From positions 1-40,527 of the forward strand of contig JACOUM010000002.1 of assembly GCA_016177795.1 (NCBI GenBank): a stretch of 40,527 nucleotides of DNA, in the 5' to 3' direction. This document shows positions 1-6,068 of this stretch, one piece after another; the first letter of the stretch is position 1, and every line of letters begins with the position of its first letter. The notes below the pieces were generated by a model. The model was not told the origin of the DNA. It made no database searches and worked only from the letters and a program-made list of their open reading frames with translations. This DNA comes from Nitrosomonadales bacterium (GTDB lineage Bacteria > Pseudomonadota > Gammaproteobacteria > Burkholderiales > Gallionellaceae). The position numbers were made by a program, and so were the translations under genes.

Positions 1-491
1 AGCAGCAGGCCGATGCGCGCCGCCAGCGTCTTGCGCGAGCGCAGGCCGAACAGCAGCATCGCACCGAGGAGCAGCGAAAACAGCGGGTCGAAGATCGGCA
101 CGATGCTCCACGCGATGCGCTCGCCGGTGAACGGCCACAGCAGGTGCGTGCCGTAGCTGGTGCAGGCGTCGAGCAGGCCGCTCGTGGCGCAGCCCAGCAG
201 AGCGTAAAGGTAGATGCGGCGGAAGGCGATTGGGTATCGGAGCGCCTTGAATGCGGGCCAGAGCAGCAGCGTAACCAGCAGGGCGCCTGCGGGAATGAAG
301 ATCAGCGAGTGGGTGAACTGGCGGTGGTATTCCAGCACCAGCAGCGGGTCGGTGCCGGAGCGGATCAGCGCATCGGCATCCGCCAGCAGCGCGGCGAGGA
401 AGCCCGTCACCGTCGCGGTGCGCGTCTCTTCTTTTTTGCTGCACGACTGGGCGAGGGTTCCGCCCAGCAGGCCGTGGGTCAGGATGTCCAT
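1..491 (-). CDS. Membrane-bound metal-dependent hydrolase, DUF457/YdjM family (partial)
   Basis: The reverse strand reads from an ATG at 491 to the left edge, so the C-terminus is missing. The product starts MDILTHGLLG. It has the family pattern of conserved acidic and His residues: D2 and H6 in MDxxTH, D38 and D40 in LADAD, and HRQFTHS at residues 56-62. A later segment carries D-x-C-T-S-Y-G-T followed by WPF. Several hydrophobic segments make it a polytopic inner-membrane protein. Members are described as membrane-bound metal-dependent hydrolases related to YdjM/YbcI; the substrate is not known. It diverges from the DUF4124 gene across 491-754. The family call is by motif only. Confidence 0.8.
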   Translation of the reverse strand, partial: MDILTHGLLGGTLAQSCSKKEETRTATVTGFLAALLADADALIRSGTDPLLVLEYHRQFTHSLIFIPAGALLVTLLLWPAFKALRYPIAFRRIYLYALLGCATSGLLDACTSYGTHLLWPFTGERIAWSIVPIFDPLFSLLLGAMLLFGLRSRKTLAARIGLL

Positions 492-754
492 TAGTTACGT
501 TCCGTCATACGGGGAAAGCAAGCCGTTCGGCGGTACGGGAAGCGAAGCTGCATTTCCAAGGGGTCTTGTTCCGGTCGGTGTATCGATGCCCGGCAGGATG
601 CCGGAGCCGCGAGTTTATCAATCGCCCCAATCCATGTCCATTGAGGCAGGCCGGGCGTTCCTGTGCGGCCGCAATTCCCTGTGCTAGACTTAGACGTAAA
701 CGGCGCAGGGGATGAGACCTGCTGAAATGACTCCTGAACCACGAGGGCGATGCG

Positions 755-1228
755 ATGAAAAAAATCCTGCTGACTCTGCTGGTGCTGGCCAGTGCAAACG
801 CTTTTGCCGGGCTCAGCAAATGGGTGGACGCAAACGGCAAGGTGCATTATTCCGACGAACCTCCGCCTCCCAACGTGAAGGTGGAGAAATTGCGCTTGCC
901 TTCGGCGGCTGAGGCTCCCGTCAGCGCCAGCGGCGCGGCTGCCGCGAGCGCGCCTGCCGGGCCGAAGACCATCGCGGAACGCGAAGCGGAACTGAAAAAG
1001 GCCCAGCAGGCGAAGAAGGAAGCCGCTGACAAGGCCGCCAAGGATCAAGCCAAAATAGACGCAGAGAAAGCCAATTGTGCCGCCGCACAACAGAATCTGC
1101 GCGCCCTGCAGGAGGGGATGCGCTTGGTCGAGATCGACGCCAAAGGCGAGCGCTCCTACCTGGACGACAACCAGCGCCGCCAGCGCATCGAAAAAGCCCA
1201 GCAGGACATCAATACCTACTGCAAATGA
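755..1228 (+). CDS. DUF4124 domain-containing exported protein
   Basis: 157 residues. A signal peptide (MKKILLTLLVLASANAFA) is cleaved before Gly19. A DUF4124-type segment follows directly, with KWVDANGKVHYSDEPPP at about residues 22-38. This domain is common at the N-terminus of betaproteobacterial envelope proteins of unknown role. From about residue 60 the protein is Ala/Lys/Glu-rich and probably a coiled coil (about 70-110). Two Cys sit in the C-terminal third (KANCAAAQ and the final NTYCK) and could form a periplasmic disulfide. The start is chosen because the signal peptide begins exactly there and GAGGGCG lies just upstream. It appears monocistronic, with a terminator-like hairpin following at once. 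Specific function unknown. Confidence 0.85.
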   Translation: MKKILLTLLVLASANAFAGLSKWVDANGKVHYSDEPPPPNVKVEKLRLPSAAEAPVSASGAAAASAPAGPKTIAEREAELKKAQQAKKEAADKAAKDQAKIDAEKANCAAAQQNLRALQEGMRLVEIDAKGERSYLDDNQRRQRIEKAQQDINTYCK

Positions 1229-1234
1229 CCGGGG

Positions 1235-1268
1235 CCGGGTAGCCGCTTCTTCGCGGCAAGATACCCGG
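1235..1268 (+). terminator. Nested hairpin after the DUF4124 gene
   Basis: The outer arms CCGGGTA (1235-1241) and TACCCGG (1262-1268) enclose an inner stem GCCGC/GCGGC with loop TTCTTC. It begins 6 bases after the stop codon. The following sequence TTCTGT is only weakly T-rich, so it is a terminator candidate rather than a textbook one. Confidence 0.5.
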
Positions 1269-1304
1269 TTCTGTCGCAACATAGCCCGCCGCCACGATCA
1301 ATAG

Positions 1305-1328
1305 GCCGAAATATATAGGCATTTCGGC
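1305..1328 (+). promoter_or_regulatory. Palindromic operator-like element, copy 1 of 3
   Basis: Perfect 8-base arms GCCGAAAT and ATTTCGGC are separated by the AT-rich 8-base spacer ATATAGGC. Nearly the same 24 bases recur at 4204-4227 and 11774-11797, each upstream of a different transcription unit. That pattern fits a dimeric regulator's binding site overlapping promoters. Here it lies 63 bases before the ATG of the 62-residue Cys-rich protein. The regulator is unknown. Confidence 0.6.
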
Positions 1329-1390
1329 ATATAGGTATCTTCAGCTTCCGGTGATAGATTTCCCCCACGCAAATTTACGGGGAGTCATCG

Positions 1391-1579
1391 ATGAATACCG
1401 CAACTATCGTAAGGCCAGAAGAGATCAGGTCACCCAGCATCCAGGTCGAAATCATCAGGCAGATCCAAATCAACAACGGCCAGGCTCCCTGTTACGCCAC
1501 CTCCGCCACCGATTACTGCGACAAGAAGGAATGCGGCTGGCGCAGCGACTGCTTCGATGATGCCCGCGAAGCCGGGTGA
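1391..1579 (+). CDS. Small cysteine-rich protein (62 aa), unknown function
   Basis: 62 residues, preceded by GGGGAG 6 bases before the ATG, which is a good ribosome-binding site. There is no signal peptide or membrane segment, so it is probably cytoplasmic. The C-terminal half holds four Cys (C34, C43, C48, C54) in the arrangement C-x8-C-x4-C-x5-C, within TDYCDKKECGWRSDCF. This could bind a metal such as Zn or form two disulfides. The operator-like palindrome at 1305-1328 is shared with the two T1SS/hlyD leaders, so the gene may belong to the same regulon. I do not recognise the family. The 172 bases that follow (1580-1751) hold no other feature I can support. Confidence 0.65.
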   Translation: MNTATIVRPEEIRSPSIQVEIIRQIQINNGQAPCYATSATDYCDKKECGWRSDCFDDAREAG

Positions 1580-1751
1580 CGGGGATATCTGACTTGCCGG
1601 GATAGCCTGGCCGCTGCGGAGATAAAACATCAGGAAGAGGCTGCAATTTTCCGGAGTGGCGGAACAGGAAAATACTCCGAAGCCGTTTGTTTCAGTTGCG
1701 GAAACGACCGCGCTGCATTCATTTGCATGATGCCAGGCGCATGCTTGGCCG

Positions 1752-4028
1752 ATGGATTTCTTGAAAGGGCAGGAGATGCAGTACAAAGGGCAGGACATGC
1801 TATGGCTGATCGGCAGCCTGTCACGCGTATTCCGTCTTCCGTTCGATCCGCAACTCATCCGTCAGCAATTCCCGCCACCGTATTCACGCACCGCGCTGCT
1901 CAATGCGCTGCAGGCGCTGGAGTTCAAGGTCGGCGAGATGGAGCTGGACGAAGAGGGCATCGCCACGCTGGAGCGCATCCCGTTCCCCGTAGTCGCCTTC
2001 GTGCGCGAAGACGAACCGGCAGAGCAGGGCAGCGACAGCCCATCAGGCGAAGCTTCGGTTGTGCTCCCATCATCGGACAAGCCAGCCGCTGAACACGCCA
2101 CCTCGCATCCGGGCGAAGGGCATGACACCCCGCCGCACAAACTCGCCTGCCCTGCGCTGCTGATCAAGGCCGATGCTGAGCGCGTGCTGTTCTTCCGCGC
2201 CGGGGCCGATCAGCCGGAAACCGTGTCGCTCGCCGAATTTAAAAAACACTTCCGTAGCGACATCCTGCTGGTCGCACGCGACACCGCGCAGACGGCGGCC
2301 GACCTCGAAGAGGAGCAGGCTGGTTCCTCCCCTCAGCCTCCCGCACCCGGCCACACCCCGTTCGGCTTCCGCTGGTTTTTGCCGGAGCTGATGAAGCACA
2401 AGCGCATCTGGCGCGACATCCTCATCGCCTCGCTCGCCATCCAGCTCATCGGCCTCGTCACTCCGCTGTTCACCCAGGTCATCATCGACAAGGTCATCGT
2501 CCACCAGACGCAGAGCACCCTGATCGCCATCGCCGTGGGGCTGGTCATGTTCATGCTGTTCAACAGCGCGATGACTTGGCTGCGCCAGTATTTCGTGCTG
2601 CACACCGGCAACCGCATCGACGCCGTGCTGGGCAGCCAGGTGTTCCGACACCTGCTGCACCTGCCGCTGCCGTACTTCGAGCACCGCCCCACCGGCACAC
2701 TGGTCGCGCGCCTGCACGGCGTCGAGACGGTGCGCGAATTCATCTCCGGCGCTGCTGTCACCCTGCTGCTCGACCTGCCGTTCCTGTGCATATTCCTCGC
2801 CGTGATGTTCTGGTACAGCTGGCAGCTCACCCTGATCTCGTTGCTGCTGCTGTCGCTGATCTGCGCCCTGAGCTTCGCCGTCACGCCCGCCCTGCGCGAC
2901 AAGCTCAACCACCAGTTCCTGCTCGGCGCGAAGAACCAGGCCTTCGTCACCGAATACGTCGCCGGCATCGAGACCGTCAAATCCCTGCAAATGGAACCCG
3001 TACTGGAACAGAAATACGGCGATCTCCTCTCGAATTACCTCGCCGCCGGGTTCTCCACGCGCCAGCTCTCCAACAGCTACAACGTCGCTGCCAACGCGCT
3101 GGAGCAGATCATGACCCTGTCCATCCTCGTGGTGGGCGCGCTGCTGGTGATGCAGAACGAAGGCTTCACCATCGGCATGCTGGTCGCCTTCCAGATGTTC
3201 GCCGGGCGCATGAGCCAGCCGATGCTGCGCCTGGCCGGGCTGTGGCAGGAGTTCCAGCAGGCCGACATCGCCGTCAAGCGCTTGGGCGATCTGATGGACG
3301 CGCCCGCCGAACCGCATGCGCTGGTTCCCGCGCGTGCGCGCAGCGGGGCAGGGGGCAAGGTCGAACTCAGGGAAGTCAGCTTCCGCTACAGCGACAAGCA
3401 TCCCTACCTGTACCGCAACCTCAACCTCACCCTGCCGGCCGGCAAGCTCACCGTGCTGATGGGGCCGTCCGGCTGCGGCAAGAGCACGCTGGCCAAGATG
3501 CTGCAGGGTTTCTACTGGCCGAGTGACGGCAGCGTCCTGCTTGACGGCTACGACATCCGCCACCTCGCCGCCAACGAACTGCGCGCCAACTTCGGCGTCG
3601 TGCCGCAGGAGACGCGATTATTCTCCGGCACCCTCTTCGAAAACCTGCAACTGGCCAACCCGCATGCCAGCTTCGAAGAGATCGTCCACGCCTGCAAGAT
3701 GGCAGAAATACACCCGGTCATCGAGCAGCTCCCGCAGGGCTACCAGACCCCGGTGGGCGAGAACGGCATCGGCCTCTCCGGCGGACAGCGCCAGCGCATC
3801 GCCATCGCACGCGCCCTGCTCAAGCGCCCGCGCGTGCTGATCTTCGATGAGGCCGTGAGCAACCTCGACCAAGCTACCGCCGAACACTTCGCGCACACCG
3901 TCAACAAGCTCAAGGGTAAGGTCACCATGCTGTTCATCACCCACCAGTTGCCCAAGGCGTTGCAGGTGGATGAGGTAATCGAATTCGGCAGGCCGGAGGC
4001 GGGAGCAGTCCAATCTGCAAACCATTAG
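1752..4028 (+). CDS. Type I secretion ABC transporter, permease/ATPase (HlyB/LapB type)
   Basis: 758 residues. It should energise export of the RTX proteins across both membranes together with a HlyD-type adaptor and a TolC-type porin. The N-terminal ~180 residues resemble a C39-like domain without a catalytic Cys in the expected place, as in HlyB. They contain a Pro/Ser/Glu/His-rich insertion at about 88-130. Residues ~215-510 form the six-helix transmembrane domain. The ATPase has Walker A GPSGCGKS at 571-578, signature LSGGQRQR from 675, and Walker B LIFDEA with D699/E700. The switch His is in FITHQL. The start is uncertain: ATGs at 1752, 1776 and 1797 are in frame, and AGGAG directly abuts 1776. 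The last 77 bases of homology (3930-4006) recur exactly at 11628-11704. No frame breaks are seen. Confidence 0.93.
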   Translation: MDFLKGQEMQYKGQDMLWLIGSLSRVFRLPFDPQLIRQQFPPPYSRTALLNALQALEFKVGEMELDEEGIATLERIPFPVVAFVREDEPAEQGSDSPSGEASVVLPSSDKPAAEHATSHPGEGHDTPPHKLACPALLIKADAERVLFFRAGADQPETVSLAEFKKHFRSDILLVARDTAQTAADLEEEQAGSSPQPPAPGHTPFGFRWFLPELMKHKRIWRDILIASLAIQLIGLVTPLFTQVIIDKVIVHQTQSTLIAIAVGLVMFMLFNSAMTWLRQYFVLHTGNRIDAVLGSQVFRHLLHLPLPYFEHRPTGTLVARLHGVETVREFISGAAVTLLLDLPFLCIFLAVMFWYSWQLTLISLLLLSLICALSFAVTPALRDKLNHQFLLGAKNQAFVTEYVAGIETVKSLQMEPVLEQKYGDLLSNYLAAGFSTRQLSNSYNVAANALEQIMTLSILVVGALLVMQNEGFTIGMLVAFQMFAGRMSQPMLRLAGLWQEFQQADIAVKRLGDLMDAPAEPHALVPARARSGAGGKVELREVSFRYSDKHPYLYRNLNLTLPAGKLTVLMGPSGCGKSTLAKMLQGFYWPSDGSVLLDGYDIRHLAANELRANFGVVPQETRLFSGTLFENLQLANPHASFEEIVHACKMAEIHPVIEQLPQGYQTPVGENGIGLSGGQRQRIAIARALLKRPRVLIFDEAVSNLDQATAEHFAHTVNKLKGKVTMLFITHQLPKALQVDEVIEFGRPEAGAVQSANH

Positions 4029-4076
4029 CTTGGTAGCGTGCGCTGTGCGCACGGCATTCAAAGGCACTGCGAAATA

Positions 4077-4139
4077 CTGAGGGTATCGAAGCCACACGAT
4101 GCGTGCCGCTTCACCCTTCGATACCTCAGGGCGAACGGG
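4077..4139. repeat. REP-like palindromic element
   Basis: The arms CTGAGGGTATCGAAG (4077-4091) and CTTCGATACCTCAG (4116-4129) are complementary with one bulged G. The tail GGCGAACGGG follows. This is the style of a dispersed proteobacterial intergenic repeat. It sits between the ABC gene stop and the operator of riboswitch copy 1, in a stretch of about 130 bases absent from the second copy of this region (after 11725). It may act as a terminator or mRNA stabiliser for the ABC gene. Confidence 0.6.
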
Positions 4140-4203
4140 AGTAATGATTTATGGAGACCCCAATAAGCCGGGTAGCTCTTAAGCATCTATCCAAAATGAC
4201 TAG

Positions 4204-4227
4204 GCCGGAATATATAGACATTTCGGC
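4204..4227 (+). promoter_or_regulatory. Palindromic operator-like element, copy 2 of 3
   Basis: GCCGGAAT (4204-4211), spacer ATATAGAC, then ATTTCGGC (4220-4227). One base of the left arm differs from the perfect palindrome at 1305. It lies about 70 bases before the c-di-GMP riboswitch. A weak sigma-70-like pair, TTGTTT (4231-4236), 17 bases, TATCGT (4254-4259), follows and is conserved in copy 3. Confidence 0.6.
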
Positions 4228-4280
4228 ATATTGTTTAATGCTCACTCGTGAATTATCGTCACGCTAAATCAGAATAATTA

Positions 4281-4385
4281 GCCGCCGGATTTTTCCGGCA
4301 GCACCAAGAAAAAGGCAAACCTGTCGAAAGGCAGGGGCGCAAAGTTTCCGATCTAAGGGGTAAGACCTAAGATAGCGGGGCCGCC
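4281..4385 (+). ncRNA. Class I c-di-GMP riboswitch (GEMM-I), copy 1
   Basis: The conserved core of the c-di-GMP-I aptamer is present in order. GGCAAACC (4314-4321) leads into a P2 stem CCTGTC/GGCAGG closed by a GAAA tetraloop. GGCGCAAAG follows, then the P3 arm CCGATCTAAGG ... CCTAAGATAGCGG. P1 would pair 4297-4302 (GGCAGC) with 4380-4385 (GCCGCC), with one A-C mismatch. An upstream hairpin (4281-4288 with 4295-4302) competes for the same P1 strand. In the tetraloop-receptor region this copy reads CCTAAGAT where copy 2 reads CCTATGAT, which may weaken docking. No T-run follows, so control is probably at translation. It precedes a leader ORF and the truncated hlyD start. Confidence 0.88.
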
Positions 4386-4423
4386 AAAGATTGTTTCCTG
4401 TTTTATCGATAAAGAGGGACATC

Positions 4424-4576
4424 ATGTTGTCGGTCAGGCCAATTCCAGGAATTCATCACGCTTATCGCGTTGCGATGGGCGGTACACCTCACAGATTTTC
4501 TTCTGATTTATCTTCCGCCCCGCTTTTCCGGATCGGGCCCCGATCGATCCGGCCAATACTTTCCGGGGAGCGATAA
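4424..4576 (+). CDS. Leader ORF downstream of c-di-GMP riboswitch, copy 1 (50 aa)
   Basis: ATG 4424 to TAA 4576, reading MLSVRPIPGIHHAY and ending RPILSGER. The site AGAGGG lies 5-10 bases before the ATG and can be sequestered by a hairpin (CCT with AGG and TTTA with TAAA around TCGA, 4397-4417). The stop TAA is followed immediately and in the same frame by the hlyD ATG, so translation would be coupled. The second copy (12006-12161) keeps the frame and layout, but many residues differ. Only GTPHRF near the middle and LSGER at the end are well kept. The act of translation may therefore matter more than the peptide. It could also be a fortuitous open frame over structured RNA. Confidence 0.5.
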   Translation: MLSVRPIPGIHHAYRVAMGGTPHRFSSDLSSAPLFRIGPRSIRPILSGER

Positions 4577-5096
4577 ATGCGGGCAAAGCGTTTAAAAAAG
4601 CAACTCACGGGCGTCGACCCGCTCGACTTCTCCCCCAACTGCGACGGCATATCCCAGGCGGGCGAACTCAAGACGCTGGACGAACTCGGCATCACCTCCA
4701 TCAGCACCGCACAGACCCTGGTATCGCAACCCACCGCCAACGGCAACAGTATCGTCGCCACCGGCAGCTTCACCCGCAGCGGACATCTACCAACTTCCGT
4801 GGCTGCGCGGCTATGGCGACGTTGCCAGCCTGCACATCGCCTACCAGCAAGACCCGGCTTTGCGCCAGGCGGCGAGCGACCGCATCGCCCAGGGCAGTGA
4901 TGGCATCCTGCATAACTTTGAGCCTTTCATGGCGCAATGGACAGGACTTACAGCCGCACACCAAACCAAAAACGTCACCCGCACCAACCTCACCATCGAA
5001 GACAAAGTGTGGATGCTGGAGACTATGATCGGCCAGGACGTGCAGAAGGGGGCGATTGAAGCTGCGAATGAGGCGGAAAGGAAGATGGCGGCATGA
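4577..5096 (+). pseudogene. hlyD start fused to an internal RTX fragment (pseudogene)
   Basis: The first ~19 codons (MRAKRLKKQLTGVDPLDFSP) match the start of hlyD at 12162, with synonymous differences only. After a junction near 4636 the sequence becomes RTX body: 4641-4839 matches 7714-7912 base for base as far as I can align by eye. The frame shifts at about 4779, exactly as in the downstream copy. From there the correct frame reads ADIYQLPWLRGYG and runs to a TGA at 5096. The tail GAIEAA is joined to NEAERKMAA and overlaps the next gene by ATGA. This is a deletion-fusion remnant. It may still matter as the translated lead-in to the LprI-like gene. Confidence 0.85.
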
Positions 5097-6052
5097 GCGG
5101 GCACATCGAACGAAGAGGGTGGATTGACATTGCCCTCTTTGGCTGTCTGGCAATGGTATTGCCTGTGCAAGGGGCGAGTTTTGATTGTGCGAAGGCAAGC
5201 ACCAAGGTCGAGAAGATGATCTGTGCCGATGCCGGACTGTCATTGCAGGATGAAGAGGTTGCCAAAGTTTACGGCGAGGTGCTCAAAAAATCTTTGGACG
5301 AAGCCCTGCTCAAGAAACAGCAACGCGGATCGATTAAAGCACGCAACCAATGCAAGGATATTTCTTGTTTGCGCGACCATTATCGTGGTCGTCTCGCGGT
5401 GCTGAATGAAGCGAATGTCTTCAAGAACGAGGAAAACTACACCTTGCTGATGAACAAGGACGATGAACTTTGCAACCACATGATGGAACTGTTCAATCAA
5501 GACCTCGAGAAATATGGCTGGCGAGGGGATGAGCATCAGGAGGAGCATGAGGAATTCAAGCGTATTCCTTGGGAGCCTGCACGGTTTTCGTTTGATTATT
5601 ATGGGCACACTCAATATCGAGATGTCGAAGGTGCGCTGTTTGACTTTAACAATGACGGTGTACAGGATTTCGTGGTAAGACATATTGGCTCTTTGTCCAA
5701 CGTGCGGGCAGATTCGCTGCATATTTTTGATGCAGAGACAGCAAAACGTGCGAATGGCCTCACTTCTGCCGAGCTATGGAACGCGAGGAATCAAATATCT
5801 TTGGCGGGAGATTTTTATACCCTATCGTCTCCGCTTATAGGAAAAGTGGCGATATTGTGGGTGCTGGAACCATTTATTTATCGTGACACTTCCTACTTGT
5901 TCATGCGCCCCGCGTTTGAGACGAAACACACCACAACTGGGTATGCGGTCATTACGAAATATGGCGGCGGGAAATTTGTAAACCGAGAGATGACAGGAAA
6001 GATGGAAGACGTTTGCTATTACCAACGGAACCGCGCAAAACGCGCACATTGA
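5093..6052 (+). CDS. Exported LprI-like (DUF1311) protein; candidate lysozyme-immunity protein
   Basis: 319 residues. A signal peptide at about 10-28 ends PVQGAS. Residues ~30-105 fit the LprI/DUF1311 pattern: SFDCAKAS, E-x-x-ICADAGL, a Q-rich helix, RNQC, and SCLRDHYRGRLAVL, with paired Cys at 32/44 and 87/92. M. tuberculosis LprI, a member of this family, is a lysozyme inhibitor. The C-terminal part has an FG-GAP-like stretch (FDFNNDGVQDFVVRH). The gene overlaps the preceding fragment by ATGA and lies 16 bases before an RTX gene whose N-terminus is a lysozyme-like domain. I infer that it protects the producer's periplasm from that enzyme. Base composition is lower in GC than its flanks (26 of 60 at 5461-5520). 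Confidence 0.82.
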   Translation: MSGHIERRGWIDIALFGCLAMVLPVQGASFDCAKASTKVEKMICADAGLSLQDEEVAKVYGEVLKKSLDEALLKKQQRGSIKARNQCKDISCLRDHYRGRLAVLNEANVFKNEENYTLLMNKDDELCNHMMELFNQDLEKYGWRGDEHQEEHEEFKRIPWEPARFSFDYYGHTQYRDVEGALFDFNNDGVQDFVVRHIGSLSNVRADSLHIFDAETAKRANGLTSAELWNARNQISLAGDFYTLSSPLIGKVAILWVLEPFIYRDTSYLFMRPAFETKHTTTGYAVITKYGGGKFVNREMTGKMEDVCYYQRNRAKRAH

Positions 6053-6068
6053 TCAAGGGAGAAAAATC

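Noticed and set aside
144-687. Plus-strand open frames over the left edge
   Set aside because: The minus strand encodes a convincing DUF457 membrane protein there. The plus frames are Arg/Gln/Ser-rich shadows.
2070-3563. Minus-strand open frame of 497 codons opposite the ABC exporter
   Set aside because: The ABC transporter with Walker and signature motifs occupies the plus strand. The reverse frame is an artefact of codon bias.
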